Positions 43,840 to 53,778 of a DNA stretch of 64,000 nt are shown here, piece after piece. A program made the position numbers and the translations under genes. Position 1 is the stretch's first letter, and each line of letters opens with the position of its first letter. Source of the DNA: Psychrobacillus glaciei (GTDB taxonomy: Bacteria; Bacillota; Bacilli; Bacillales_A; Planococcaceae). Below the pieces are notes generated by a model. The model was not told the origin of the DNA, did no database searches, and was given only the letters and a program-made list of their open reading frames with translations. The stretch is from assembly GCF_008973485.1 (NCBI RefSeq), contig NZ_CP031223.1, positions 2,418,001 to 2,482,000 on the forward strand, given 5' to 3'.

Positions 43840-46404
43840 TTATAATCCGCATTTTAATTGCGCGTTACAATTTGTACATGTGTTACATCCGCCCATTTCT
43901 TCCACTGTACCTTTGCGACATACCGGACAAGTATTTCCCACTTCTGATCCAATAGTTACGTTTGTTGAACGTAAATCTTGAATTGTATCAATTAAAACTA
44001 TCGGTCGCTTTTCGAATATCTTTTCTTCGTGTCTTTCATCATCTTGTGTATTTTCTTCCGCTTTTAATGTTAGGACTTGGGAATCGCGGCTTCCATCAAC
44101 ATACACTGTACCGCCTTTTGCTCCACCACGATACAATCGTTCATATACTCCTTCTACCTGTTCTACTGTATAGCCACGAGGCGCGTTTACAGTTTTCGAT
44201 ATAGAACTATCAATCCAACGTTGAATAATACACTGAACATCTGCATGCGCTTCTGGAGAAAGCTCCATTGCAGTAACAAACCAGTTTGGAAGATCTTCTT
44301 CATCAGCAACCGCATTTGCTTTTAGATATTCTTGTACGATATCTGCTTTTACTTCGATGAATTTCCCTAAACGTCCACTTCTGTAATACGTAAATGAATA
44401 GTATGGCTCAAGACCAGTAGAAACACCTACCATTGTTCCAGTAGAACCTGTAGGAGCAACCGTCAATAAATGAGAGTTTCGAATTCCATTTTCTAATATA
44501 GAATTTCTTATTTCTTCCGGCATAGATTGCATAAATCCTGTTTCTGTAAATGCTTTTCGCAAACGATCCGTTTCTTCCACTGTATCAGCTGTTAAGAAAG
44601 GGAAGCTTCCTCGTTCTTTGGCAAGTTCTGCTGATGTTTCATATGCAGCTAATGCGATAGTTTTAAAGACTTCGTCCACTAAAACATTACCTTCTTCAGA
44701 TCCATATTCTTTTTCACAATAAATTAGAAGATCTGCAAGACCCATCACACCAAGACCTACACGTCTTTCACCTAGTGCTTGTACTTTGTTTTCTTCTAAG
44801 AAATAAGGGGTAGCATCAATTACGTTGTCTTGCATTCGCACTCCAACACTTACCGTTTCTTTTAAAGCTTCAAAGTTAACAGTTCTTGTTTCTTTATTTG
44901 CAAATTGAGCTAGGTTTACAGCTGCTAAGTTACAAACTGAATAAGGTGCAAGCGGCTGTTCCCCACAAGGATTCGTAGCGACTACTTTTTGGCCATATGC
45001 TTTAGCATTTGTTTTTTCATTTGCATTATCGATGAAGAAAATTCCAGGTTCCGCTGAATAAGTAGCACAAACATTTATCAAGTTCCAAAGCTCTTTCGCT
45101 TTTACCGTTCTGTACGTTCGAACTGCGTAACCCATTTGCTCCCATTCACGAACATCTCCTACTTCATGCCAATGCTTATTATAATTAGCCATTTGGTCTG
45201 GAGTATATGATTCAATCGCAGGGAAACGAAGTTCAAAGTCCGTATCTTCCTCTACCGCCTTCATGAAATCATCTGTAAGTGTGACAGAGATGTTTGCTCC
45301 TGATAAAAACTCAGAGTTGTGTACTGTATACGTACCACCATCACGTAATTTCGTTTCCGCATCACGAATAATTCCTTCGTTGAAACCACCTAATCCTGGA
45401 ATCGCTTTGTAGTTCACAATTCCTTGATACATCGCTTCTTCCTGAAAGGTTAAAGGATTAAATTTAAGCTTGTCCTTCGCTAATTGTTTAATCGTTTCAT
45501 CATTTGTATTTTCGATTAAGAAGCGTAGTATACGCGGATTTTGCATTTTTGAAATGATAAATTCCGCAATATCTGGATGCCAGTCAGCTAGCATGATCAT
45601 CTGTGCTCCACGTCTTGATCCACCCTGTTCTACAAGATGAGTCAGTTTAGCTATATCGTCTAGCCATGAAACAGATCCAGAAGATTTTCCATTTACTCCA
45701 CGCGCTAGTGTGTTGCGAGGACGAAGTGTAGAACCATTTGTCCCAACTCCACCACCGCGGCTCATAATTTCCATCACTTGTTTACGATGATCACTAATTC
45801 CTTCACGAGAATCAGCTACAAATGGCATTACGTAACAGTTGAAATAGGTTACATCTGTCCCAGTACCCGCTCCGTATAAAACTCGTCCAGCAGGAATAAA
45901 TTTCAACGAAACAAGTTGTTCATAGAATTTTTGGAACCACTCAGCACGTTTTTCTTCCGTTTTTTCTACAGAAGCAAGACCAGTTGCATTACGTTTTGCT
46001 ATTTGTTCATAAAATACTTCTAACGGTTTCTCAATAACATTGATTGAACGTCTAACAATTCCAGTTGTAAGCCCATCACTATCATCAATTGCACTTCGAT
46101 AGTCCTCTTCAATTAATACCTCTGCTGTGTTTGTTTCTTCATCAATTGAAACGAGAAAACCTAAACCACGTGCAGGAAACTTTGGATCAGCTTTTACAGT
46201 TAGAACGACAAAATCCCCTACTTTTAGCGTTTTCTTTTCCGTGTCCTTGAATGAATAACGGTCAATCATTACTAATCGGGAAACACCTTTGTGTGTCAAT
46301 CTCATGTCGTTTGTAATCGGATGTACTTGTGGAAATAGTTCAATGTCTTCGTTTAACTGCTCAATGTTAATGGTTGCATTTTTATTTTGAGATGCTAATA
46401 CCAT
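43840..46404 (-). CDS. nrdJ: Class II (adenosylcobalamin-dependent) ribonucleotide reductase
   Basis: About 854 residues; two ATG codons in tandem, the second best spaced from GGGAGG. Barrel motifs: RVLYGAGTGTDVTYFNCYVM, GGGVGTNGSTLRPRNTLARG, LVEQGGSRRGAQMIML, the radical cysteine loop ATNPCGEQPLAPYSVCNLAA, and TVAPTGSTGTMVG with a final NAPRGYTVEQVEGVY region. The C-terminus has two CxxC pairs and a final Cys (CPVCRKGT, CNTCTNCNAQLKC) for zinc binding and reductant exchange. It makes deoxynucleotides without oxygen using B12. A pair of NrdR-type boxes precedes it; no cobalamin riboswitch seen. Confidence 0.96.
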   Translation of the reverse strand: MVLASQNKNATINIEQLNEDIELFPQVHPITNDMRLTHKGVSRLVMIDRYSFKDTEKKTLKVGDFVVLTVKADPKFPARGLGFLVSIDEETNTAEVLIEEDYRSAIDDSDGLTTGIVRRSINVIEKPLEVFYEQIAKRNATGLASVEKTEEKRAEWFQKFYEQLVSLKFIPAGRVLYGAGTGTDVTYFNCYVMPFVADSREGISDHRKQVMEIMSRGGGVGTNGSTLRPRNTLARGVNGKSSGSVSWLDDIAKLTHLVEQGGSRRGAQMIMLADWHPDIAEFIISKMQNPRILRFLIENTNDETIKQLAKDKLKFNPLTFQEEAMYQGIVNYKAIPGLGGFNEGIIRDAETKLRDGGTYTVHNSEFLSGANISVTLTDDFMKAVEEDTDFELRFPAIESYTPDQMANYNKHWHEVGDVREWEQMGYAVRTYRTVKAKELWNLINVCATYSAEPGIFFIDNANEKTNAKAYGQKVVATNPCGEQPLAPYSVCNLAAVNLAQFANKETRTVNFEALKETVSVGVRMQDNVIDATPYFLEENKVQALGERRVGLGVMGLADLLIYCEKEYGSEEGNVLVDEVFKTIALAAYETSAELAKERGSFPFLTADTVEETDRLRKAFTETGFMQSMPEEIRNSILENGIRNSHLLTVAPTGSTGTMVGVSTGLEPYYSFTYYRSGRLGKFIEVKADIVQEYLKANAVADEEDLPNWFVTAMELSPEAHADVQCIIQRWIDSSISKTVNAPRGYTVEQVEGVYERLYRGGAKGGTVYVDGSRDSQVLTLKAEENTQDDERHEEKIFEKRPIVLIDTIQDLRSTNVTIGSEVGNTCPVCRKGTVEEMGGCNTCTNCNAQLKCGL

Positions 46405-46436
46405 CATATTGCCTCCCTTTTAATTAAAAAAATAAA

Positions 46437-46491
46437 ATACACCATACTGTATATGGTGTATCATTACTAATGAGATTACTATATGTTGTGT
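46437..46491 (-). promoter_or_regulatory. Tandem NrdR-type boxes upstream of nrdJ
   Basis: Minus-strand ACACAACATATAGTAA (46476-46491) and ACACCATATACAGTAT (46444-46459) each match the NrdR box (ACACWATATATWGTGT) at 13 of 16 positions and start 32 bp apart, three helical turns, as known NrdR pairs do. The promoter-near box is also part of a perfect 25-bp palindrome, ATACACCATA-5-TATGGTGTAT (46437-46461). Confidence 0.7.
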
Positions 46492-46569
46492 TATTTTGCA
46501 AATTAGCATATTAGCTACGAACGCAAGCGTATCAACAGTCAATGTACTAAAGGACTAAAAAAAATATAA

Positions 46570-47406
46570 TTATTTTTTAAAATTCCATACATCATTTGCA
46601 TATCGCTTCTCTTCCAGCTCTTTCACGTACTGTTCTTGCGCTTCACTTAGTGTAATTTCTACTAAATCTATGTGTAAAGCATCTTCGAATCCATGTTTAA
46701 AAGCTATTTTACACTCGTCGATTGATACAGGACTTTGACTTATTTTGTTTATAGCAACTGCTTTCTTCGACAAACTTGCTTTTACCCTATCTCTTACCTC
46801 ATTCGAAGCAAACTTAAACGTCTGAATCAGTTTATCTTCATCTAAATCCAATAAAATTGCTCCGTGCTGAAGTATAACACCTTTTTGCCTCGTTTGTGCA
46901 CTACCAGCAACTTTTTTTCCTTCCACAACAAGTTCATACCAACTTGGAGTATCAAAACAAACAGCTGACTTCGGTTTCTTTAAATCTATTTTTTTCTCTT
47001 CTGTGTCAGGAACAGAAAAATAAGCATCTAGACCTAGATTTTGAAAACCAAGTAATAATCCTTCACTAATTACACGATAAGCTTCCGTAACGGTAGCAGG
47101 CATGTCAGGATATTTCTCAGATACTATAACGCTATACGTAAGCTCATGTTCATGTAGAACTCCTCTTCCACCGGTTGGTCTACGAACAAAACCAAGACCT
47201 AAACGCTCCACTGCTTCTAAATCTATTTCTTTTTCAACAGATTGAAAATAACCAATGGACAATGTAGCCGGATTCCATTCATAGAATCGAATGACTGGTG
47301 GTATAAGTCCCTCACTATGCCAATCAAGTAGTGCTTCATCCAACGCCATATTATAAGATGGACTACAAGGTCCAGAATTAATAAAGTACCATTTTGTCTT
47401 TTCCAT
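46570..47406 (-). CDS. lipM: Octanoyl-[GcvH]:protein/lipoate transferase LipM
   Basis: 278 residues. LplA-like fold: [49 protein letters not shown] with the catalytic Cys, and [15 protein letters not shown]. LipM transfers octanoate from ACP to GcvH, the first step in endogenous lipoate formation in Bacillus. Lipoate is needed by BkdB and by the glycine cleavage H protein, both pathways in this window. Transcribed away from the rhodanese gene. Confidence 0.93.
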   Translation of the reverse strand: MEKTKWYFINSGPCSPSYNMALDEALLDWHSEGLIPPVIRFYEWNPATLSIGYFQSVEKEIDLEAVERLGLGFVRRPTGGRGVLHEHELTYSVIVSEKYPDMPATVTEAYRVISEGLLLGFQNLGLDAYFSVPDTEEKKIDLKKPKSAVCFDTPSWYELVVEGKKVAGSAQTRQKGVILQHGAILLDLDEDKLIQTFKFASNEVRDRVKASLSKKAVAINKISQSPVSIDECKIAFKHGFEDALHIDLVEITLSEAQEQYVKELEEKRYANDVWNFKK

Positions 47407-47448
47407 AACAAATTCCCCCTAACAACGTTATTCATTTTATCAAATAGA

Positions 47449-47478
47449 TTGAATTGTATCTAGTTAATCTTTTATAAT
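47449..47478 (+). promoter_or_regulatory. Promoter of the rhodanese gene
   Basis: TTGAAT, an 18-bp spacer and a perfect TATAAT, about 30 bp before the GTG start. Confidence 0.7.
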
Positions 47479-47508
47479 GAGTATGGAAACATAGAAAGGG
47501 GAAAGACC

Positions 47509-47892
47509 GTGTCTACTATTTTATACATTATGATCGCTGTACTTGTCATATTGCTAGCTTATGCTGGTGTACAAGCGTTCCGTCTGAAGAAAGCCGTTAC
47601 AAATCTTACGCAAGAACAGTTTATTGAGGGTTACCGTAAGGCTCAATTAATTGATGTAAGAGAACCAAAAGAATTTGATGCAGGACATGTTCTTGGGGCA
47701 AGAAATATTCCTTCGTCACAACTTCGACAACGTTTTAATGAAATTCGTCCAGACAAACCTGTTTATCTATATTGTCAAAGTGGTGCAAGAAGTGCTCGTG
47801 CAGCCATGTTTTTAAAGAAAAAAGGATGTACAGATTTGAATCAGCTTCAAGGTGGATTCAAAACTTGGACTGGCAAAATAAAATCTAAATAA
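47509..47892 (+). CDS. yqhL: Membrane-anchored rhodanese-like protein (YqhL)
   Basis: 127 residues from a GTG with AAGGGG seven bases upstream. One N-terminal membrane helix (about 4-22) and a single rhodanese domain with active-site loop YLYCQSGARSARAAMFLKKK; catalytic Cys present, and YRKAQLIDVREPKEFDAGHV and NLQGG-type LQGGFKTW conserved. Probable sulfur or persulfide carrier at the membrane. Divergent from lipM, as in B. subtilis (yqhL/yqhM). Confidence 0.93.
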   Translation: MSTILYIMIAVLVILLAYAGVQAFRLKKAVTNLTQEQFIEGYRKAQLIDVREPKEFDAGHVLGARNIPSSQLRQRFNEIRPDKPVYLYCQSGARSARAAMFLKKKGCTDLNQLQGGFKTWTGKIKSK

Positions 47893-47898
47893 TATGTA

Positions 47899-47927
47899 AA
47901 GGTTCTTCCCTAAAAGGAAGAGCCTTT
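47899..47927 (+). terminator. Terminator of yqhL
   Basis: AAGGTTCTTCC/GGAAGAGCCTT hairpin followed by a T run of five. Confidence 0.8.
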
Positions 47928-48020
47928 TTCTATTTTCTCATTAATCATACCAAACCTAAAGTAACTATGATGGTGCGATAATTTATTAAATTCACACTTT
48001 AGATATAATGCGTCTTAGTG

Positions 48021-48152
48021 ACCGCCAGGATTTCCGCTCTAGGTGGACGCTTTCCGAGGGGGGAGCGATGAGCCAGCACCGTCGCTTGTGCGCCTTTTGT
48101 GCTGTCTCATCTGTCTCCCTGATCCCTTCGGAGTCGCCACCTACCGCTGCAA
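48021..48152 (-). repeat. Dispersed GC-rich repeat family B, copy B2 (short, inverted)
   Basis: Read on the minus strand: GTAGGTGGCGACTCC, GGAGACAGATGAGACAGC, TGCTGGCTCATCGCTC, CTCGGAAAGCGTCCACCTAG and GCGGAAATCCTGGCGG. It lacks the CAGGATGTTGGTCACG block and is about 60 bp shorter than B1 and B3. Confidence 0.8.
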
Positions 48153-48424
48153 TCCAGCATATTTGCTAACTATTCAGTGTTACTGTTCACTTATTAATCT
48201 TAACTATATTATCTAAAGCAAAATCCAATAAATGATTGGACGAGTCAAATCACGGGGAGATTGCCACTACTTTCTCTTATTAAAGCCTTAACTTTGCATT
48301 AAATTATATGTCTCCATTGAAAATATTCCGTATGTTGTGCATTATTTATTGGGTGATAATGTCCGGATTAGTAGAGTGGATAACTTTGCGCAATACTATT
48401 GAATAGTTAATATGTTTCTTCTGG

Positions 48425-48622
48425 GGTGGAGCGAAAGGGCGGCGACTCCTACCGGAGGCCTACAGGATGTTGGTCACGACTGTGTTGCCACACGATGTGG
48501 CGCTTCTAGCCTTCGACCCTCTGTGGGCAAATGAGCCTTCACAACGAACGCGTAGCGGCGGTGAAGGCTCATCGCTCACCCGGTGGAAAGCGTCCGACCT
48601 GCAGCGGAAATCCCAGCGGCAA
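48425..48622 (+). repeat. Dispersed GC-rich repeat family B, copy B3
   Basis: Shares AGGGCGGCGACTCC, CAGGATGTTGGTCACGAC, TTGCCACACGATGTGGCGCT, CTAGCCTTCG, AAGGCTCATCGCTCACCC, GGAAAGCGTCC and GCGGAAATCC with B1. Open frames over it are repeat artefacts. Confidence 0.85.
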
Positions 48623-48713
48623 CTTTCTTACGACGTAATATATCTAGACTATTCATTAAGCGCTATATTATTTTTGGGACAAAGCTAAATTACTTTTTCT
48701 TACGAATTGATAG

Positions 48714-48747
48714 TAAAAAAGTGCGATCCATTTTAGGACCGCACCGT
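48714..48747 (-). terminator. Likely terminator of the gcv operon
   Basis: GTGCGATCC and GGACCGCAC-type arms with one mismatch; on the minus strand the hairpin is followed by TTTTTTACT. It lies right after gcvPB. Confidence 0.6.
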
Positions 48748-48751
48748 ATTT

Positions 48752-50212
48752 CTATGCTTTTTTATAACGTAATACCGGCTGACGAGCAGCTTTTGTTTCG
48801 TCTAAACGATTGATGACCGTTGTATGTGGTGCATTTTGAACGATTTCTGGATTTTCTTCTACTTCTTTTGCAATTTGGATCATTGCATCGCAGAAAGCAT
48901 CTAATGTTTCTTTAGACTCTGTTTCTGTTGGTTCAATCATCATACCTTCCTCTACATTTAGAGGGAAGTAGATTGTTGGTGGATGATAGCCAAAATCAAG
49001 CAGGCGTTTCGCCATGTCAAGTGTGCGTACACCCAATTTCTTCTGACGACGACCACTTAATACAAATTCATGCTTACAATGGCGGTTATAAGGTAGATCA
49101 AAGTATTCTTCCAAACGTCTCATCATATAATTTGCATTCAATACTGCATATTCTGTTACTGCTTTTAGACCATCTGGACCCATTGAACGAATATATGTAT
49201 AAGCACGTACATTGATTCCAAAGTTTCCGTAGAATGGTTTTACACGACCAATCGTTTGTGGACGATTGTAATCGAAAGTATATTTTTCATCCTCTTTTAC
49301 AAGAACTGGGCTTGGTAAGAATGGGATTAGGTCAGCCTTCACTCCTACCGGACCAGAACCTGGACCACCACCACCATGTGGACCTGTAAATGTTTTATGC
49401 AAATTCAAGTGAACACAGTCAAACCCCATGTCCCCTGGACGAGCTTTTGACATAACAGCGTTTAAGTTTGCTCCGTCATAGTATAATTTACCACCAACAC
49501 CGTGGATGATTTCAGCTAATTCTAAAATGCTTTCTTCAAAAAGACCTAAGGTATTTGGATTTGTAAGCATTAAGGCTGCTGTATCTGGACCAGCTACGCG
49601 GCGTAAATCTTCTAAATCTACTAAACCATTATTATCCGATTTCACCGTAATAGTTTCAAAACCTGCGACTGTTGCAGATGCCGGATTCGTTCCATGTGCT
49701 GAATCAGGAACGATTACTTTGGTGCGGTGAGTATCCCCATTTGCTTCATGGAATGCACGAATCATCATAAGAGCTGTCCATTCACCATGCGCACCAGCGG
49801 CCGGTTGTAGTGTCACTTCGTCCATACCAGTAATTTCGATTAAATGCTCTTGAAGATCATACATTAACTCCATTGCACCTTGTACAGATGATTCGTCTTG
49901 TAATGGGTGAATATTAGCGAATCCCGGGAAGCGCGCAACTGATTCATTTATTTTTGGATTGTATTTCATCGTACAAGAACCTAGTGGATAAAACCCAGTA
50001 TCCACACCGTGATTACGATTAGAAAGTGCTGTATAGTGACGCATAATATCTAACTCAGATACCTCTGGTAATTCAGCCTCTACCTCGCGAAGTACACCTT
50101 GTGGTAAAAGTGAAGCTAAATCAACTTCTGGCACATCTAATTCGGGTAGGTTATACCCTACACGGCCTTCTTTCGTAATTTCAAAAATTAGTGGTTGATT
50201 ATCTTTATGCAT
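48752..50212 (-). CDS. gcvPB: Glycine dehydrogenase (decarboxylating) subunit 2
   Basis: 486 residues from ATG 50212 (GGGGG upstream), starting [20 protein letters not shown] as in relatives, and overlapping the gcvPA stop by eight bases. Pyridoxal-phosphate Lys lies in [34 protein letters not shown] and DGANLNAVM line the cofactor site. With GcvPA it decarboxylates glycine and loads aminomethyl onto lipoyl-GcvH. Third gene of the gcvT-gcvPA-gcvPB operon. Confidence 0.96.
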   Translation of the reverse strand: MHKDNQPLIFEITKEGRVGYNLPELDVPEVDLASLLPQGVLREVEAELPEVSELDIMRHYTALSNRNHGVDTGFYPLGSCTMKYNPKINESVARFPGFANIHPLQDESSVQGAMELMYDLQEHLIEITGMDEVTLQPAAGAHGEWTALMMIRAFHEANGDTHRTKVIVPDSAHGTNPASATVAGFETITVKSDNNGLVDLEDLRRVAGPDTAALMLTNPNTLGLFEESILELAEIIHGVGGKLYYDGANLNAVMSKARPGDMGFDCVHLNLHKTFTGPHGGGGPGSGPVGVKADLIPFLPSPVLVKEDEKYTFDYNRPQTIGRVKPFYGNFGINVRAYTYIRSMGPDGLKAVTEYAVLNANYMMRRLEEYFDLPYNRHCKHEFVLSGRRQKKLGVRTLDMAKRLLDFGYHPPTIYFPLNVEEGMMIEPTETESKETLDAFCDAMIQIAKEVEENPEIVQNAPHTTVINRLDETKAARQPVLRYKKA

Positions 50213-51551
50213 AAAGAGCCCCCATTTCTTGCACGAGTGCATCTATCTCTTCTTTTGTTCGTTGTTCTGTAACAGCGATTAACACATGGTTTTTAAGGTC
50301 TGAGTTTACACGACCTAAGTCGAATCCACCGATTATTCCTTTTTCAAGTAGTGCTTTATTTGCATTTGCAACTGAACCATTCACTTTTACAACGATTTCA
50401 TTGAAATGAGCGCCTTTGAATGGAATAACAAAGCCAGCTTTTTCAAATGCTTGTTTTGCATAGTGTGTCTTTGTAATATTTTGAATAGCCATTTCTTTCA
50501 CGCCTTTTTTACCTAGTGCAGTCATTGCTACAGAAGCAGCAAGCGCATTTAATGCTTGGTTAGAACAGATGTTAGAAGTTGCTTTATCGCGACGAATATG
50601 TTGTTCACGTGCTTGTAGCGTTAATACAAATCCGCGACGACCTTCTTCATCTGTTGTTTCACCAATTAGTCGCCCAGGTACTTTACGCATTAATTTAGAT
50701 GTTACTCCAAAGAAACCACAGTGAGGTCCACCGAATGCTTCAGAAATTCCAAAAGGTTGAGCGTCTCCAACTGTAATATCTGCTCCAAACTTACCAGGTG
50801 GAGTTAACGCTCCTAGAGCAAGTGGGTTTGTAGAAACAACGAATAACGCTTTTTGTTCATGTGTTAGTTGCTCGACTTTAGCTAAATCTTCAATTTGACC
50901 AAAGAAGTTTGGATATTGGACTATTACTGCAGCAGTCTCTTCATCTACTAATTCTTCTAGTTTTAATAAGTCCGTCACACCATCTTTTGAAGGGATCGTA
51001 ACAACGTTTACATTTTGACCTTTTGCATACATTTTCACAACATCAATATATTCCGGATGAACCGCTTCAGAAACTAAAAGTTTTTTTCTTTTTGTATGTC
51101 CTGCTGCTAAATTTCCTGCTTCTGCTAAAGCAGTTCCACCGTCATACATAGACGAGTTCGCAAGATCCATTCCAGTTAATTCACAAATCATCGTTTGAAA
51201 TTCAAAAATAGCTTGAAGCTCTCCTTGCGAGATTTCTGGTTGATATGGCGTATATGCTGTATAAAATTCAGATCTAGATATAACATGATCTACAATGATT
51301 GGCTTAAAATGATCATACACACCAGCACCTAAAAATGATGCGTATTTTTTGCTATCCGCATTTTTATCCGCTAGCACAGATAATTCTTTCAATAAAGCCG
51401 ACTCCGCTTTCGCAGGTTTAATATTATATTCTCCTTTAAATCGTACTTTCTCAGGGATATCTGCAAACAATTCATCAACGGAAGAAATGCCGATTACATC
51501 TAACATTTCCTTTTGATCTTGTTCAGTCATTGGTAGATAACGATGCTTCAT
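50205..51551 (-). CDS. gcvPA: Glycine dehydrogenase (decarboxylating) subunit 1
   Basis: 448 residues from ATG 51551; a TTG one codon earlier is also possible. [60 protein letters not shown] and [12 protein letters not shown] match GcvPA. It is the non-PLP half of the P-protein tetramer. Twenty bases after gcvT. Confidence 0.96.
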   Translation of the reverse strand: MKHRYLPMTEQDQKEMLDVIGISSVDELFADIPEKVRFKGEYNIKPAKAESALLKELSVLADKNADSKKYASFLGAGVYDHFKPIIVDHVISRSEFYTAYTPYQPEISQGELQAIFEFQTMICELTGMDLANSSMYDGGTALAEAGNLAAGHTKRKKLLVSEAVHPEYIDVVKMYAKGQNVNVVTIPSKDGVTDLLKLEELVDEETAAVIVQYPNFFGQIEDLAKVEQLTHEQKALFVVSTNPLALGALTPPGKFGADITVGDAQPFGISEAFGGPHCGFFGVTSKLMRKVPGRLIGETTDEEGRRGFVLTLQAREQHIRRDKATSNICSNQALNALAASVAMTALGKKGVKEMAIQNITKTHYAKQAFEKAGFVIPFKGAHFNEIVVKVNGSVANANKALLEKGIIGGFDLGRVNSDLKNHVLIAVTEQRTKEEIDALVQEMGALYA

Positions 51552-51574
51552 CAATGGACAACCTCTTTCTGCAA

Positions 51575-52678
51575 TTATTTTTGTCTTTTATAAAATGGCG
51601 TGGCTACAGTAACAGCTTTCAGACGTTTATTTCTAATTTCAACTTCTAACTCTTGACCGAGTTCTGCAAATGTTGCGTCAATTAATGCCAGACCAATATT
51701 TTTTTTCAGTGTAGGTGACTGAGTACCTGTCGTAACAAAGCCTATTTGCTTTTCACCAACGAACACTGGATATCCAGTACGTGGAATACCTTTGTCAATC
51801 ATTTCAATTCCAACACTTTTTCGAGGAGAACCATTTTCTTTTTGATTAGCCAATACAGATTTACCATTAAATTCTTGTTCTTTTTTAAGTTTTACTACGA
51901 ATCCTAAACCAGCTTCGAGTGGAGAAATGTCTTTGGATAACTCCTGGCCGTATAAAGGAAGGCAAGCTTCAAAACGTAATGTATCACGTGCTCCAAGTCC
52001 ACAAGGAAGAAGTCCATCTTCTTTTCCAGCTTTAAGGATACTGCTCCATAAGTCAGAAACATCAGTGTTTGCTGCATAAATTTCGAATCCATCTTCTCCA
52101 GTGTAGCCAGTACGAGAGATAAGAACTGTTTTCTCAGCTACTTCGATATTATCCGCAAAACGGAAGAATCGGATTTCATCAAGATTTTTAGAAGTTAGCT
52201 TTTGTAGAATGTTTTGTGCTAATGGACCCTGCAATGCAAGTAGACCATATTCATCCGATTTATTGTTTAGTTCAACATCATCAATTGTATTTTGTTTCAT
52301 CCATTCAAAATCTTTTTCAATATTGGACGCATTCACTACTAATAAGTAGTTGTTGTTTTCTTTTTTATAAACTAATAAATCATCCACAATACCACCATCT
52401 TCATAACACATTGCAGTATACTGTGCTTGACCACTTACTAACTTGGAAACATCATTTGTCATCAGCTTTTGTAGAAAATTTTCAGCTTTTGAACCTGTAA
52501 CTGTTATTTCACCCATATGAGAAACATCAAACAATCCAGCTTTTGTTCTCACTGCTTCATGTTCTTCTTTAATACTAGAAAATTGCACAGGTAATTCCCA
52601 GCCACCAAAATCAATTGTTTTTCCTCCATAAGTTGCATAGTCATCGAATAGTGGTGTACGCTTCAACTGTTCCGACAA
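51575..52678 (-). CDS. gcvT: Aminomethyltransferase (glycine cleavage T protein)
   Basis: 367 residues from TTG 52678, preceded by AGGGGGAGAT; the longer frame starts inside the expression platform of the riboswitch. [55 protein letters not shown] and [14 protein letters not shown] are family marks, with the folate-binding Asp in the last region and [10 protein letters not shown]. It passes the methylene to tetrahydrofolate and releases ammonia. First gene of the operon, controlled by the glycine riboswitch. Confidence 0.96.
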   Translation of the reverse strand: MSEQLKRTPLFDDYATYGGKTIDFGGWELPVQFSSIKEEHEAVRTKAGLFDVSHMGEITVTGSKAENFLQKLMTNDVSKLVSGQAQYTAMCYEDGGIVDDLLVYKKENNNYLLVVNASNIEKDFEWMKQNTIDDVELNNKSDEYGLLALQGPLAQNILQKLTSKNLDEIRFFRFADNIEVAEKTVLISRTGYTGEDGFEIYAANTDVSDLWSSILKAGKEDGLLPCGLGARDTLRFEACLPLYGQELSKDISPLEAGLGFVVKLKKEQEFNGKSVLANQKENGSPRKSVGIEMIDKGIPRTGYPVFVGEKQIGFVTTGTQSPTLKKNIGLALIDATFAELGQELEVEIRNKRLKAVTVATPFYKRQK

Positions 52679-52713
52679 AAAAATCTCCCCCTTTTGAATT
52701 TTCACACAAAAAT

Positions 52714-52754
52714 GGACAGAAAAACCCCTTTTAAAAAACAGGGGTTCTCTGTCC
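52714..52754 (-). terminator. Expression-platform terminator of the glycine riboswitch
   Basis: GGACAGA...AACCCCT / AGGGGTT...TCTGTCC hairpin just before gcvT, followed by a short T stretch within it. The 5' arm overlaps the end of the second aptamer (AGGACAGAG), the classic layout for switching. Confidence 0.8.
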
Positions 52755-52932
52755 TGGCACCTGAAAGTTTACCAAAATGGCTTTCCTCTTTGGTGGCTTT
52801 GCGTAATATAAACGAAAGCACTCTCCAGAGTTGCGTCCTATACGAGTTCTTTTGCCTGAGAGATTCATAAAATTCATTATTTGCTCCTTCGGCGACGCAT
52901 CGAATGCGTTCTCTCCCCGTATGCTCATCCGC
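52755..52932 (-). promoter_or_regulatory. Tandem glycine riboswitch
   Basis: On the minus strand: GGGGAGAG, then CGTCGCCGAAGGAGCAA, AATCTCTCAGGCAAAAGAAC, GGACGCAACTCTGGAGAG and a second aptamer with AAGCCACCAAAGAGGAAAGC, AAACTTTCAGGTGCCAGGAC. These are the conserved cores and linker of the two-aptamer glycine riboswitch (Rfam glycine/gcvT). Directly upstream of gcvT; glycine binding should favour read-through. The second aptamer core departs from the usual CNCCGAAGG(A/G)GCAA. Confidence 0.95.
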
Positions 52933-52963
52933 TATATCTGTATTATTCACTCGCTTTGTCTAT

Positions 52964-52992
52964 ATCCTAACATTGAAAGATAAAGGAAGCAA
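52964..52992 (-). promoter_or_regulatory. Candidate promoter of the gcv riboswitch transcript
   Basis: TTGCTT, 17-bp spacer, TAGGAT on the minus strand about 30 bp before the first aptamer. Confidence 0.5.
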
Positions 52993-53044
52993 TCTTTTTA
53001 ATAAATTACCTCAAACGCGAACGTTATCCATGAAACAAAATTAA

Positions 53045-53557
53045 TTATTCGCCTTTCAACCTATTCACTTGATATCCAGCATATTCTGTCACTTGTCTTA
53101 AGGGGCGATTCTCTGTAAAAATTGTAATATGCGCTGATTTCTTATAAAATTTTCTCCGCTTATTATATAACTGCTCCAATTCTTCTCTCGTACTACTTTG
53201 TACAATCGGTCTATTTTTATCATTTTTTATTCTGATCCAAATATCTTGGAAGGTTGCATCTAAAAACAAAACTAAACCAGTTTTACGCATTATCCTTATA
53301 TTTTCATCATTCATAGCAACTCCACCACCCGTTGAAATGATACACGATTCCTTTCGAAAGTTTTGAAGGAATTCTGTTTCTAATTTTCGAAAGTACGCCT
53401 CTCCATTTAGCTCAAATATTTCTGGAATTTTCTTCTTTTCATTTTTCACAATCTCTTTATCCATATCATAATATGGCATTTTTAATAAATAGCTCAACCT
53501 TCTACCGACTGCACTTTTTCCGCTTCCCATAAAACCGACTAAATATACTTTGTACAT
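53045..53557 (-). CDS. aroK: Shikimate kinase
   Basis: 170 residues. Walker A VGFMGSGKSAVGRRLSYLL, DMDKEIVKNEKKKIPEIF (shikimate-binding Asp), YFRKLETEFLQNF, STGGGVAMNDENIRIM and LFLDATFQDIWIRIKNDKNR with lid Arg. Phosphorylates shikimate in the chorismate route. It is placed after the comG genes with 29 bp between, so it may be partly co-transcribed. Confidence 0.94.
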   Translation of the reverse strand: MYKVYLVGFMGSGKSAVGRRLSYLLKMPYYDMDKEIVKNEKKKIPEIFELNGEAYFRKLETEFLQNFRKESCIISTGGGVAMNDENIRIMRKTGLVLFLDATFQDIWIRIKNDKNRPIVQSSTREELEQLYNKRRKFYKKSAHITIFTENRPLRQVTEYAGYQVNRLKGE

Positions 53558-53586
53558 GATTCACCACTCACTACATACCAGGATTA

Positions 53587-53778
53587 TTATTCGTGTTCGT
53601 TAAAATTTTCTATTCTTTTGATAGTAGCATTAATATTGCTCAATTCCAACGAATCATACGTTCGATATTTTGATTGGTATGCAGCAGTTATCGTAAATAA
53701 TGAAAAACAAACGATTAATAGCAATAAAATGGCGGCAGGAAGTAATACCCCTTTCTCATTCTGAATGAAATGTAACAT
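53587..53778 (-). CDS. comGG: ComGG-like minor pseudopilin (short)
   Basis: 63 residues, about half the B. subtilis length (124). Starts MLHFIQNEKGVLLPAAILLL, a class of N-terminus with one hydrophobic helix (about 10-32) but no clear prepilin peptidase Gly-Phe site, as in other ComGG. Overlaps comGF by 23 bases. Called mainly by position as last gene of the comG operon. Confidence 0.7.
   Translation of the reverse strand: MLHFIQNEKGVLLPAAILLLLIVCFSLFTITAAYQSKYRTYDSLELSNINATIKRIENFNEHE

Larger units (their letters stand above)
47928..48751. other. Repeat-bearing intergenic region between yqhL and gcvPB
   Basis: About 0.8 kb without a supported gene. It contains two family B copies (B2 and B3) in opposite orientation with about 270 bp of AT-rich unique sequence between them. 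A weak hairpin near 48714-48747 (GTGCGATCC ... GGACCGCAC) is followed on the minus strand by TTTTTT and is the likely gcvPB terminator. Confidence 0.6.

Noticed and set aside
48467-48813. Plus-strand frames near the gcv terminator
   Set aside because: Overlap family B copy B3 and the gcvPB end; no homology or start signal.
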